Source: Comamonas sp009360615
GTDB taxonomy: Bacteria > Pseudomonadota > Gammaproteobacteria > Burkholderiales > Burkholderiaceae_C
DNA: 64,000 nucleotides
NCBI RefSeq assembly: GCF_035784015.1
Contig: NZ_JALKOW010000003.1
Strand: one strand, 5' to 3'
The translations under genes were made by a program, and so were the position numbers. Positions within the stretch are counted from its first letter, which is position 1. Every line of letters starts with the position of its first letter. Positions 32,601-41,237 of this stretch are shown piece by piece. Below the pieces are notes generated by a model. That model worked only from the letters and a program-made list of their open reading frames with translations, did not search any database and had not been told where the DNA came from.

Positions 32601-33557
32601 TCAGCCGCGTGGGTGATGCTCGGCGTGCAGGGCCTTGAGCCGCTCGCGCGCCACATGGGTATAGATGGTGGTGGTGGAGATATCGGCATGTCCCAGCAAC
32701 ATCTGCACTACGCGCAGATCGGCGCCATGGTTGAGCAAATGCGTGGCAAATGCATGGCGCAGCGTATGCGGTGAGAGAGGTGAGTTGATCCCCGCAATCT
32801 GCGCACATTTCTTGACGATGACCCAGAACATCACGCGGCTCATGCCCGCGCCGCGCTGGGTCACAAACACCTCTTCGGTCTGCTGCCCCCCCAGAATCGC
32901 CGCCCGCGCCTGCAGCAGATAGCGCTCCAGCCAGTGCTGCGCCTCCTGACCGAACGGCACCAGCCGCTCCTTGCGCCCCTTGCCCGTCACGCGCAGCACG
33001 CCTGAGCGCAAGTCCAGCTCATGCATGCGCACACCCACCAGCTCGCTGACGCGCAGACCGCTGGCATACATCAGCTCCAGCATGGCGCGATCGCGCAGAC
33101 CCAGCGCAGTCTCCACATCGGGTGCGTCAAGCAGGGCCTCGACCTGCTCCTGGGTCAGGGTCTTGGGCGTGCGCGGCGGCTGCTTGGCCGCCAGCATGCG
33201 CACCGTGGGGTCGGCAGCGATGCGCTTTTCGCGCAGCGCCCAGTGAAAGTAGCGACGCAGGACCGTCAGCCGCCGGTTCGAGGAAGTGGCCTTGGTGCCC
33301 TCCACTCGGGCCGTGAAGTAGCCCTGCAAATCCGCTTCCAGCGCTGCATCCAGCGCCTTGGGCGGCTGCAACTGCGCCAGCCAGCGCGCAGCCGCCGTCA
33401 GGTCGCGGCGATAGGCGGACAGGGTGTTGCGCGAAAGCCCGTCCTCCAGCAGCAGGGCATCGATGAACTGATCGAGCGCCTCCTGACTCTGCGGCAACGG
33501 CTGCGGCCAGTCTTCGGGGATCTGAGACTTGCGAACTTTTTTAGGACTTTCGGGCAT
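32601..33557 (-). CDS. xerD: Site-specific tyrosine recombinase XerD
   Basis: A 318-residue tyrosine recombinase that resolves chromosome dimers at dif with XerC. The N-terminal SAM-like core-binding domain (residues 20-110: IDALLLEDGLSRNTLSAYRRDL) is followed by the catalytic domain with Arg in ASGLRVSEL, Lys in VTGKGRKERLVPFG, HTLRHAFATHLL, LGHADISTTTIYTHV with the nucleophile tyrosine, in canonical order. Start set at 33557 (MPESPKKVRKSQIPEDW), giving usual length; an upstream start at 33626 has no support. XerD is favoured over XerC or an integrase by length, the HTLRHAFATHLL motif and absence of island features. Confidence 0.92.
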   Translation of the reverse strand: MPESPKKVRKSQIPEDWPQPLPQSQEALDQFIDALLLEDGLSRNTLSAYRRDLTAAARWLAQLQPPKALDAALEADLQGYFTARVEGTKATSSNRRLTVLRRYFHWALREKRIAADPTVRMLAAKQPPRTPKTLTQEQVEALLDAPDVETALGLRDRAMLELMYASGLRVSELVGVRMHELDLRSGVLRVTGKGRKERLVPFGQEAQHWLERYLLQARAAILGGQQTEEVFVTQRGAGMSRVMFWVIVKKCAQIAGINSPLSPHTLRHAFATHLLNHGADLRVVQMLLGHADISTTTIYTHVARERLKALHAEHHPRG

Positions 33558-33663
33558 GGGGCTAGCGTACACGCTGGCTGGAGGCCAGCCGACCTGAATA
33601 TAAAGTCCATGCCCCTTGGAAGCCATGAACCAGTTGCTGGCAGGGGAGAGTGTTCCACCTGCT

Positions 33664-34548
33664 TCATCCTATGCCGACCGCTTGAACGTCAAACGCATCT
33701 CCAAGAAACTGTGCCGCAGCTCTCACCCTGGCCGTGCGCTGGAGATCAGGATGCATGACCTGCCAGACTTCGTAGTCGTTCGGTCGCCGGCGTTGCGGCC
33801 AGATACGCACCAGACCTTCCCGCTCCCCCATCCACACCGGCATTTCACCCAGGCCTATGCCTGCAGCCACTGCCTCGCGAACCAGCAGACTGGAACGGAC
33901 CGACATGGCTATCCTGGCCTGACGTGCAAGCACTCCGGCCATGCTCAGGAATGGCCCCTGTTCCAGATAAGGCCCGTAGGCCACCAGGTGATGGCCGCGC
34001 AACTCGTCGTCGACAACGGGCTCGCCAAAACGGGCCAGATAGCCCTCGCTGGCGAACAACCCCACGGGCCACGAAGCCACGCGGCGAACCACCAGTTCAG
34101 GACTCTCGGGCCGGACGTTGCGAAAGGCGATATCCGCCTGCCTGCGACCGAGGCTGAGCAGCTGGGTGGAGACTTCCAGGTCCACGCGGATGTTTGGCCA
34201 GTGCTGCTGCAAACGCTCGACGGCAGGTAGCAACAGGTCGATGGCGATCGAATCGGTGGCGGTCACACGGACGATGCCGCTGGGGTTTTCGTCCTGCCCC
34301 TCAATCTTGCTGCGCAGATCCATGGCCGCACTCTCCATGCGCCGCGCCGCAGCCAACGCCGTCTCGCCAGCGGCCGTGAGCAGGTATCCATCCTTGGCGC
34401 GCAGAAACAGCTTGGCCCCCAGCTCGGACTCCAGCGCATTCAGCCGTCGCCCGACCGTCGCCTGATCGACGCCCAGGCTGCGCGCTGCGGCGCGCAGGGA
34501 GTGGGTGCGGGTCAAGGCGAGAAAGATGCGGGTATCGTCCCAATTCAT
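33664..34548 (-). CDS. LysR-family transcriptional regulator
   Basis: A 294-residue LysR regulator. The N-terminal winged helix reads WDDTRIFLALTRTHSLRAAARSLGVDQATVGRRLNALE, typical of the family, and the co-inducer domain of about 200 residues follows. It is divergent from the oxidoreductase gene at 34660, and the 111-base gap contains a perfect 20-bp palindrome beginning 11 bases beyond its own start, so it probably controls that gene and itself. The C-terminal half resembles regulators of oxidoreductase genes; the inducer is unknown. It overlaps nothing and ends 106 bases from the start of xerD. Confidence 0.92.
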   Translation of the reverse strand: MNWDDTRIFLALTRTHSLRAAARSLGVDQATVGRRLNALESELGAKLFLRAKDGYLLTAAGETALAAARRMESAAMDLRSKIEGQDENPSGIVRVTATDSIAIDLLLPAVERLQQHWPNIRVDLEVSTQLLSLGRRQADIAFRNVRPESPELVVRRVASWPVGLFASEGYLARFGEPVVDDELRGHHLVAYGPYLEQGPFLSMAGVLARQARIAMSVRSSLLVREAVAAGIGLGEMPVWMGEREGLVRIWPQRRRPNDYEVWQVMHPDLQRTARVRAAAQFLGDAFDVQAVGIG

Positions 34549-34558
34549 GGCTCATAAG

Positions 34559-34578
34559 TTGATGCAAATTTGCATCAA
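34559..34578. promoter_or_regulatory. Perfect 20-bp palindrome, candidate LysR operator
   Basis: TTGATGCAAATTTGCATCAA reads identically on both strands and lies in the gap between the divergent LysR and oxidoreductase genes. A second, imperfect inverted repeat, GCAAAC-AAAG-GTTTGC, follows at 34601-34616, sharing the GCAAA core. Together they resemble recognition and activation half-sites of a LysR regulator. Confidence 0.7.
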
Positions 34579-34659
34579 TGTAGAGCGAAATTGCTGCGTT
34601 GCAAACAAAGGTTTGCGTCGTAATCTTCAGCGCTCCAGGATATTCCGAGCACGACGCAT

Positions 34660-35700
34660 ATGCCCACCTTTTTGACAGACTCCATCACCGCAGCAAAGCC
34701 CGCGACCATGCAGGCCATTGTTTTTGACGACTTTGGCGGGCCCGAGGTGCTGGTGGCCCGCGAGCAGCCGGCCCCCGAGCTTCGCCCCCACGACCTGCTG
34801 GTGCGCAACGCCTCCATCGGCGTCAATCGTGCCGACCTCTACCACCGCAAGGGCGCCTATGGCCGAGCCTCCTTTGGTGACGCAGACACCATGGGTCTGG
34901 AGATCGCCGGAACCGTGATCGCGGCCGGTCCCTTGGTACAGGGCTTCTCCGTGGGCGACCGGGTCATGGGCATCGTGGGCGGTGGAGCCTACGCCGAGCT
35001 CTCGCGTATTGACCACCGCATGGCGATGCATGTCCCCGAGAGCTTGGACCTGGTGGATGCCGGTGCAATACCCGAGGTCTTCGTGACGGCACACGAAGCC
35101 CTGTTCCATCTGGCGGGCTTGCAGGCCGGCGAATCCGTGCTGATCCATGCGGCGGCGGGCGGTGTCGGATCGGCCGCCGTTCAACTGGCCCATGCGGCCG
35201 GTGCCCGGGTTTTTGCGACGGCCAGCGGGGACAAGCGCGAAGCCGTCCTGGGCTTCGGAGCCGGTGTCTTCATCGACTATCGCAGCGAGGACTTCCAGGC
35301 CGTGGTGGCCCAGGCCACGGGCGGCAAAGGGGTGGATATCGTGATCGATTTCGTCGGTGCCCCCTACCTGGAGCCCAATGTGCGATCGCTGGCCGTCGGC
35401 GGGCGCATGGTGATAGTGGGCCTGCTGGGCGGCTCCCAGGGTGCTGCATTGCCCATGGACCTGGTGCTGTACCGCCATCTGCGGATCTTCGGAACCGTGA
35501 TGAAGTCACGCTCGCCCGACGTCAAGCAGGCGATGGTCCAGCGCTTTGCCCAACGATGGCTTGGTGCATTGGAGAGTGGAGCGATACGGCCCGTGATCGA
35601 TAGCTCCTTTGCCCTGGCGGATGCAGCTCAGGCACACAGGCATATGGAGTCCGGAGTCAGCATCGGCAAGATTCTGCTGCTGCCCGGAAGCGGCAAATAA
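34660..35700 (+). CDS. Zinc-independent quinone oxidoreductase-like MDR protein
   Basis: A 346-residue medium-chain dehydrogenase/reductase related to NADPH:quinone oxidoreductase (QOR, PIG3-like). It begins MQAIVFDDFGGPEVL after a 16-residue lead, then the GroES-like domain (NRADLYHRKGAYG, GLEIAGTVIAAG, GDRVMGIVGGGAYAE), then the Rossmann domain with VLIHAAAGGVGSAAVQLA and FIDYRSEDFQAVVAQATGGKGVDIVIDFVG. The structural zinc cysteines are absent, as in QOR. Start at 34660 is the longest; ATG at 34708 would give a more typical N-terminus. It is the likely target of the divergent LysR regulator. The substrate is unknown. Confidence 0.9.
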   Translation: MPTFLTDSITAAKPATMQAIVFDDFGGPEVLVAREQPAPELRPHDLLVRNASIGVNRADLYHRKGAYGRASFGDADTMGLEIAGTVIAAGPLVQGFSVGDRVMGIVGGGAYAELSRIDHRMAMHVPESLDLVDAGAIPEVFVTAHEALFHLAGLQAGESVLIHAAAGGVGSAAVQLAHAAGARVFATASGDKREAVLGFGAGVFIDYRSEDFQAVVAQATGGKGVDIVIDFVGAPYLEPNVRSLAVGGRMVIVGLLGGSQGAALPMDLVLYRHLRIFGTVMKSRSPDVKQAMVQRFAQRWLGALESGAIRPVIDSSFALADAAQAHRHMESGVSIGKILLLPGSGK

Positions 35701-35711
35701 TATAAAAAACA

Positions 35712-35744
35712 AAGCCCGAATGGCCTCGACGGCCATTCGGGCTT
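35712..35744. terminator. Bidirectional terminator hairpin
   Basis: AAGCCCGAATGGCC and GGCCATTCGGGCTT form a 14-bp perfect stem with a TCGAC loop, between the oxidoreductase gene and the convergent Bug receptor gene. An A-rich tract precedes it. Confidence 0.93.
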
Positions 35745-35781
35745 GCGGCGTCCGCTACTGCACCAGCAGCGGATCAGCTGC

Positions 35782-36762
35782 TTAGTCCAGTGTCAGCTTC
35801 TGCTTGGCCACGACCTGCTTGTAGGTTTCGTACTCTTCCTTCAGTTCCTTGGCGAATTCCTGAGGCGAGTTGCCCACCACGAGCGAACCGGTGTCTTCGA
35901 TGCGCTTCTTGACTGCGGGGTCCTGCAGCACCTTCTTCACGGCGGCGTTGATCTTTACCACCATGGCCTTGTCCATGCCCTTGGGACCCAGGATGCCGTA
36001 GGATGCCATGCGATTGACCTGGGGCAGGCCCACTTCCTTGAAGGTGGGCACGTCAGGCAGCACCGCCAGACGCTGGGGAGCGGCCACGGCGATGGCCTTG
36101 AGGCGGTTGTCCTTGATGAAAGGCAGTGCCGAAGGCAGATTGTCCAGAATCATGGGGATCTGGCCGGCAACCGCGTCATTCAGGGCAGGGCCCGCGCCGC
36201 GGTAGGGCACGTGGGTCATCTGGATACCGGTCAGCGATTTGTACAGCTCCATCAACATGTGCTGGATGCCGCCCGTGCCGGACGAGCCATAGGAGTACTT
36301 GCCGGGATTGGCCTTGAGTTCGGCCTCGAAAGCCTTGTAGCTGGCTGCGCCGGGGAACTTGGGGTTCACGGCGATCACATTGGGCGTGGCCGCAATGTTG
36401 ATGATGGGCGTGAAGTCGGTCAGCGGGTTGTAGGGGGTCTTGGGATTGATGGCCGGGTTGGTGGCCATGGTCGACAGGGTGGAAATGCCCAGGTTGTAGC
36501 CATCGGGCTTCTGACGCGCGGTTTCCTGTGCACCGATGACGCCGCCGCCACCGCCCTTGTTGTCCACCACCACGGACTGGCCCAGCTCCCTGCTCAGAGG
36601 CTCGGCAATCACACGCGCAATGATGTCGGTCGTGCCGCCTGCAGCAAAGGGCACCAGCAGCTTGATGGGCTTGGTGGGGTAGTTGGCCTCGGCCATGACG
36701 GCAGTGGAAAAACCTGCGGTTGCCAGGGCCATTGTCAGGCCCATGCACATACGACGATTCAT
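35782..36762 (-). CDS. Bug/TctC-family periplasmic solute-binding protein 2
   Basis: A 326-residue receptor. Signal peptide MNRRMCMGLTMALATAGFST with cleavage near AVMA-EA, then YPTKPIKLLVPFAAGGTTDIIARVIAEPL, VVDNKGGGGGVIGAQETARQ and MTHVPYRGAGPALNDAVAG, all classical for the family. It is not adjacent to any TctA/TctB membrane genes. Start at 36762 with GGAGACCC upstream. Among the four receptors in this window it has the most canonical G-rich loop (GGGGG). The 234 bases upstream to the AEC gene are AT-richer and hold its promoter. Confidence 0.93.
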   Translation of the reverse strand: MNRRMCMGLTMALATAGFSTAVMAEANYPTKPIKLLVPFAAGGTTDIIARVIAEPLSRELGQSVVVDNKGGGGGVIGAQETARQKPDGYNLGISTLSTMATNPAINPKTPYNPLTDFTPIINIAATPNVIAVNPKFPGAASYKAFEAELKANPGKYSYGSSGTGGIQHMLMELYKSLTGIQMTHVPYRGAGPALNDAVAGQIPMILDNLPSALPFIKDNRLKAIAVAAPQRLAVLPDVPTFKEVGLPQVNRMASYGILGPKGMDKAMVVKINAAVKKVLQDPAVKKRIEDTGSLVVGNSPQEFAKELKEEYETYKQVVAKQKLTLD

Positions 36763-36997
36763 GAAGGGGTCTCCCTATGAGTTCTGAAATCAACGGTCGA
36801 TAGTACGTGGCGCAAAAAACCCGACATATTCTTGTTAGCCCTGATTTATTGGTATTTACCCTAGAGTCCTGCAATTTCCTTGACAAATCCAAAGAACAAC
36901 GCAAATAAATCGGAAGCCCCCTGTAAGTAGTACTACATAGAAACTCCGCAAACGCTTTGCCCCCTGAAATGCGCGACCGGCCCTATGCTTGCAGGCC

Positions 36998-37906
36998 GTG
37001 AACTATCTCGAACTGCTTTTCCCCGATTTCGCGCTCATCGTACTGGGCTACGTGCTGTGCCGCTTCACCCCCATCAACCGCAGCGTCTGGCAGCCCGTGG
37101 AGCAGCTCGTCTACTACCTGTTGTTTCCGGTACTGCTGTTTCACTCCATCACGCGCAATCCCATCCAATGGGGTGAGGCGAGCCAGTTGCTGGCTGCCGG
37201 CGTGCTGGCCGGCCTGCTGGGCATCGCACTGACGTACTGCCTGCCGTATCTGCCGTTTTTCGGCCGGCGCATCGATACCCGCAGCTACGCAGGCGCGGCG
37301 CAAGTGGCGTTTCGCTTCAACTCATTCATTGCGCTGGCGCTGGTTTCACGCCTGGCAGGGCCGGACGGGCTGCTGTATGTCTCGGTGCTGATCGGCGTGT
37401 CCGTGCCCCTGTTCAATGTGGCCGCCGTCTGGCCCATGACACGCGGTAGCGGCCAGCATTTCGTTGGCCACCTGTTGCGCAATCCGCTGATCATCGCCAC
37501 TGTCGGCGCCCTGCTGTTCAATGCCGCCGGACTGAAGATCCCCACCTTGCTGGAAGCCCCCGTGGCCCGTATCGGTGCGGCCTCGATCGCACTGGGCCTG
37601 ATGGCCGCTGGCGCTGGCCTCAAGTTCAGTGCATTGGCCAGCAACAAGCTGCTGGCCAGCGAGCTGCTGCTGATACGTCATGCCATCCAGCCGCTGATCG
37701 CCTTTGCCATGGTTCAGCTGTTCCACCTGAACCAACCGCAGGCGATTGCGCTGATGGCGTTCTCCAGCCTGCCCACCGCCTCGTCCTGCTATGTGCTGGC
37801 CGTGCGCATGGGCTATGAGGGATCGTTTGTGGCCAGCCTGATTTCTCTGTCCACCCTGCTGGGCGTGCTCAGCCTGCCCTTCGGACTCTGGCTGATAGGC
37901 ATTTGA
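36998..37906 (+). CDS. AEC-family (auxin efflux carrier-like) transporter
   Basis: A 302-residue inner-membrane transporter with about ten hydrophobic segments in two five-helix halves. Start taken as GTG at 36998 (NYLELLFPDFALIVLGYVLC); TTG at 36989 is an alternative adding three residues. Characteristic parts: LFPVLLFHSITRNP, the NPLIIATVGALLFN central block, and FSSLPTASSCYVLAVRMGYEG near the end, where the family has a conserved P-x-A-x-x-x-x-V-L-A. Bacterial relatives export malonate, malate or other organic acids. It is divergent from the Bug receptor at 35782; a shared substrate is possible but unproven. Confidence 0.85.
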   Translation: MNYLELLFPDFALIVLGYVLCRFTPINRSVWQPVEQLVYYLLFPVLLFHSITRNPIQWGEASQLLAAGVLAGLLGIALTYCLPYLPFFGRRIDTRSYAGAAQVAFRFNSFIALALVSRLAGPDGLLYVSVLIGVSVPLFNVAAVWPMTRGSGQHFVGHLLRNPLIIATVGALLFNAAGLKIPTLLEAPVARIGAASIALGLMAAGAGLKFSALASNKLLASELLLIRHAIQPLIAFAMVQLFHLNQPQAIALMAFSSLPTASSCYVLAVRMGYEGSFVASLISLSTLLGVLSLPFGLWLIGI

Positions 37907-37961
37907 CCAGGGTCGCTGCCTGCGATGGCTGGATCCGCCTCTGATGCCTTTTCACGAGAGT

Positions 37962-39032
37962 TCAGCCACGCTGCGCCAGCGCCCATGCCACATGCTCGGC
38001 CACCATGGGATCAGGATGATCTGCCCGGCCTTGCAGCGCGGCCCTGATGTCAGGGTGGCCGGTTTCTCTCCAGGCGTTGCCCAGGGCCACGGCCACATTG
38101 CGCAGCCAACGCGCATGTCCGATGCGGCGAATGGGGCTGCCTTCGGTCACCCGCAAGAACGTGGCTTCATCCCAGGCCAGGAAATGCACCAGCTGCGTGC
38201 CGGCCAGGCCGGCGCGGGCGTCAAAGTCGGGCAAGGCGCTGGGCTGGGCAAACTTGTTCCAGGGGCAGGCCAGCTGGCAGTCATCGCAGCCGTAGATCCG
38301 GTTGGCCATCAGAGGGCGCATTTCTTCGGGAATGCTGCCCGCATGCTCGATGGTCAGATAGGAGATGCAGCGCCGCGCATCGACCCGGTGCGGTGCGACG
38401 ATGGCCCCCGTGGGGCAGGCATCGATGCATGAAGTACAACTGCCGCAGTGCGCCGTGACGGGGACCGTGGGCTCCAGCGCAAGGTCCACATAGATTTCGC
38501 CCAGGAAGAACATCGACCCGGCCTCGCGGCTCAGCACCAGCGTGTGCTTGCCGCGCCAGCCCTGGCCGCTGCGGCTGGCAAGCTCGGCCTCCAGCACCGG
38601 GGCAGAGTCGGTAAAGGCACGGTGGCCGAACGGACCTATTTCCTGCGCGATGCGCTCGGCCAGCTTCTGCAGGCGGTTGCGCAGCACCTTGTGATAGTCG
38701 CGGCCCCTGGCATAGAGGGAGACAACGCCTTCTTCGGGACGTTGGAGCCTGTCCCATTCCACGGCCTGCCATCCGTCCCCGGTCTGGCGCGGCAGATAAT
38801 CCATGCGCGCGGTGATCACGCTCACCGTGCCGGGAACTAATTCCGCAGGCCGGGCTCGTTTCAAACCATGGGCCTGCATGTAATGCATCTCGCCATGGAA
38901 GCCCTGTGCCAACCATTGCAGCAAGCCGGGCTCTGCCGAGGACAAATCCACGCCCGCCACGCCGATTTGGGAAAATCCCAGCTCGCGAGCCCAGGCTTGC
39001 ATCAAAGGAACCAATTGACTGCTGCTCAACAT
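37962..39032 (-). CDS. queG: Epoxyqueuosine reductase QueG
   Basis: A 356-residue cobalamin- and iron-sulfur-dependent enzyme for the last step of queuosine synthesis in tRNA, reducing epoxyqueuosine. It has the N-terminal cobalamin-binding half (YARGRDYHKVLRNRLQKLAE, FTDSAPVLEAELASRSG, WRGKHTLVLSREAGSMFFLGE), then two 4Fe-4S clusters (CGSCTSCIDACPTGAI and CDDCQLACPWN), and a C-terminal HEAT-like end. Start chosen at 39032 (MLSSSQLVPLMQAW). Its first 18 coding bases overlap the first 18 of tsaE on the other strand, an unusual head-to-head overlap. Confidence 0.95.
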   Translation of the reverse strand: MLSSSQLVPLMQAWARELGFSQIGVAGVDLSSAEPGLLQWLAQGFHGEMHYMQAHGLKRARPAELVPGTVSVITARMDYLPRQTGDGWQAVEWDRLQRPEEGVVSLYARGRDYHKVLRNRLQKLAERIAQEIGPFGHRAFTDSAPVLEAELASRSGQGWRGKHTLVLSREAGSMFFLGEIYVDLALEPTVPVTAHCGSCTSCIDACPTGAIVAPHRVDARRCISYLTIEHAGSIPEEMRPLMANRIYGCDDCQLACPWNKFAQPSALPDFDARAGLAGTQLVHFLAWDEATFLRVTEGSPIRRIGHARWLRNVAVALGNAWRETGHPDIRAALQGRADHPDPMVAEHVAWALAQRG

Positions 39033-39536
39033 ACACCCCGAATTGTAGGAAGCGAGCCCACAGCGGCGCTGGCGCAGCGCCAGATAGTCTGGCAGAGCGA
39101 ACAAGATACCGAGCGCTTCGCCCGACAGCTGGCCGCCCTGCCAGGGCTGCACAACGCCTATGTGACCCTGCATGGCGATCTGGGTGCAGGCAAGACCACG
39201 CTGGTGCGTCACTGGTTGCGCGCCCTGGGCGTGCAGGGCCGCATCAAGAGCCCCACCTATGCCGTGGTGGAGCCGCACGTGGCCGGCAATCTGTCGATCT
39301 GGCACTTCGACTTCTACCGCTTCGACGATCCGCGCGAATGGGAAGATGCAGGTTTTCGTGACATTTTCGCCAGTGAGGGACTCAAGCTGGCAGAATGGCC
39401 CGAAAAGGCTGCAGCGGTCACACCTGTTGCGGATATAGCTATCCATATTGAAGCAATTGACGATGTGCAGCGGCAGGTGACGCTCAAGGCTGGCACCCCC
39501 GCAGGCTGCACCGTGCTTGAAGCATTGACGGCATGA
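39015..39536 (+). CDS. tsaE: tRNA threonylcarbamoyladenosine biosynthesis protein TsaE
   Basis: A 173-residue P-loop ATPase partner of TsaB-TsaD in t6A synthesis. Walker A is HGDLGAGKTTLVRHWLRALG, followed by IKSPTYAVVEPH, WHFDFYRFDDPREWEDAG and LAEWPEKAA. No ATG fits; TTG at 39015 is chosen because AAAGGA lies five bases upstream, giving a lead of about 30 residues before the conserved core. This start lies inside queG's coding sequence on the opposite strand. The stop overlaps the amiC start (ATGA at 39533-39536), a common tsaE-amiC coupling. Confidence 0.93.
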   Translation: MTAAQHTPRIVGSEPTAALAQRQIVWQSEQDTERFARQLAALPGLHNAYVTLHGDLGAGKTTLVRHWLRALGVQGRIKSPTYAVVEPHVAGNLSIWHFDFYRFDDPREWEDAGFRDIFASEGLKLAEWPEKAAAVTPVADIAIHIEAIDDVQRQVTLKAGTPAGCTVLEALTA

Positions 39537-41053
39537 GCAAAACAACTTCCTCCAAGGCTTTTTCCGACCTGCCCGGACCGGGTCTTTCCCGACCGGGTCC
39601 TTCCCGACCGGGTCTTTCCCGCCGCAATCTGCTGCAGGCAGGTGCCGTGGTTCTGCTGCTGGGACGCCAGCATATTGCGCAGGGCGCGAGCATCGTCGCC
39701 GTGCGCGTCTGGCCCGCCCCCGACTACTCGCGCGTCACGCTGGAATCCGATATTCCACTGACGGCCAAGCCGGTCTTTGTCCCCAGCCCGCCGAGGCTGG
39801 CCGTCGATATCGAGGGTCTGGACCTGAATCCGGCGCTCAAGGAGCTGGTGGCCAAGGTCCGCTCCGACGACCCCAACATCGCCAGCATCCGCGTCGGCCA
39901 ATTTGCTCCCGGCGTGGTGCGTCTGGTGATCGATCTCAAGCAGGAAGCCAGGCCCCAGGTCTTCACGCTGGCCCCGATTGCCCCCTACAAACACCGGCTG
40001 GTGCTGGACCTCTACCCCGCCAAGGCAGTGGATCCGCTGGAAGCCCTGATCAGCGAGCGCCTGCGCGATGCCGGCAGCACGGCCGCCGCGTCGGCTGCGC
40101 ACAGTCCGGCCATCACGACGCCGCCCCCGTCTGCGATTGCGTCCGCGCCCCAGGCCGACCCTCTCGGCGACCTGATTGCCCAGCGCAACCAGCGCCCCAG
40201 CACTCCTGCGCCGGCTCCCGCGGCGATTGCACAGGCGCCGGCGCCCGTTCCGCCACCACCGGCACCCGCGCCTCGCCCGGCACCGGCCCCCAGGCCGGCA
40301 CCCAATATCGCCACCTCGCAGAGCACGGACCGCATCATCATCGTGGCCCTGGACCCCGGCCATGGCGGCGAAGACCCCGGAGCCACCGGCCCCAGCGGTC
40401 TGCGCGAGAAGGACGTGGTGCTCAAGGTGGCCCATCTGCTGCGCGAGCGCATCAACAACTCGCGCATCGGTGGCAGCCCCATGCGGGCCTTCATGACGCG
40501 CGATGCCGACTTTTTCGTGCCCCTGGCCACCCGTGTGGAAAAAGCCCGCCGCGTTCAGGCCGATCTGTTCATCAGCATCCATGCCGATGCCTTCACCACG
40601 CCGTCGGCGCGCGGTGCCAGCGTGTTCGCGCTCAGCGAACGCGGGGCATCGAGCACGGCTGCACGCTGGCTCGCCAACAAGGAAAATCAGGCCGACCTGG
40701 TGGGCGGGCTGAACGTGGGCGGGTTGCAGGATCAGCATGTGCAGCGCATGTTGCTGGACATGAGCACAACGGCCCAGATCAAGGACAGCCTCAAGCTGGG
40801 AACCTCGCTGCTGGGCGAGATCGGCAGCATGGCCAAGCTGCACAAGGCCCGCGTGGAGCAGGCCGGCTTTGCCGTGCTGAAGGCCCCCGACATACCCAGC
40901 GTGCTGGTGGAAACCGCCTTCATCAGCAACCCCGAGGAAGAGGCCAAGCTGGCCTCTGCCGCCTATCGCGAGCAACTGGCCGATGCGCTGATGACAGGCA
41001 TCCGCAAGTACTTCGCCCACAACCCGCCGCTGGCGCGCAGCCGGTCCGTCTGA
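39533..41053 (+). CDS. amiC: N-acetylmuramoyl-L-alanine amidase AmiC with Tat signal and AMIN domain
   Basis: A 506-residue periplasmic amidase that splits septal peptidoglycan for daughter-cell separation. The Tat signal SRRNLLQAGAVVLLLG is at residues about 29-45, preceded by three pentapeptide repeats ending in SRP/SRR. The AMIN domain (about 50-155) gives septal targeting. A proline/alanine linker (PAPAPAAIAQAPAPVPPPP) leads to the Amidase_3 domain with ligands in DPGHGGEDPG, glutamate in LREKDVVLK, SIHADAFTT and VETAFISNPEEE. The start overlaps the tsaE stop. Like E. coli AmiC it should need an EnvC- or NlpD-type activator, not encoded here. Confidence 0.94.
   Translation: MSKTTSSKAFSDLPGPGLSRPGPSRPGLSRRNLLQAGAVVLLLGRQHIAQGASIVAVRVWPAPDYSRVTLESDIPLTAKPVFVPSPPRLAVDIEGLDLNPALKELVAKVRSDDPNIASIRVGQFAPGVVRLVIDLKQEARPQVFTLAPIAPYKHRLVLDLYPAKAVDPLEALISERLRDAGSTAAASAAHSPAITTPPPSAIASAPQADPLGDLIAQRNQRPSTPAPAPAAIAQAPAPVPPPPAPAPRPAPAPRPAPNIATSQSTDRIIIVALDPGHGGEDPGATGPSGLREKDVVLKVAHLLRERINNSRIGGSPMRAFMTRDADFFVPLATRVEKARRVQADLFISIHADAFTTPSARGASVFALSERGASSTAARWLANKENQADLVGGLNVGGLQDQHVQRMLLDMSTTAQIKDSLKLGTSLLGEIGSMAKLHKARVEQAGFAVLKAPDIPSVLVETAFISNPEEEAKLASAAYREQLADALMTGIRKYFAHNPPLARSRSV
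39576..39620 (+). repeat. Three 15-bp tandem repeats in the amiC Tat leader
   Basis: GACCGGGTCTTTCCC occurs at 39576-39590 and 39606-39620, with a one-base variant (GACCGGGTCCTTCCC) between at 39591-39605. They encode GLSRP, GPSRP and GLSRR in the n-region of the signal, the last one forming the twin arginine. Confidence 0.95.
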
Positions 41054-41237
41054 GTAGGCGCTTACACAAATTCATCTTGCCTGGCTGTCAGCGGCCAAGC
41101 CGGCTTGATGACAGTCGCCAAGCCTGAATGACACGGGCTTGGCCCTCTCTCCTACCTGAAAGCGGGGGCAAAAGGTTCAAGATCAAGCGGTGTTCTTATG
41201 AAAGCAGGCCTCTTTGGCCGCTCTACAGGAGAGACCT

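Noticed and set aside
32601..33557. A phage or island integrase
   Set aside because: The protein has XerD length and motifs, and the neighbourhood has no phage genes or attachment-site duplications.
39576..39620. Possible CRISPR-like repeats
   Set aside because: The three 15-bp units are contiguous without spacers and are translated as part of amiC.
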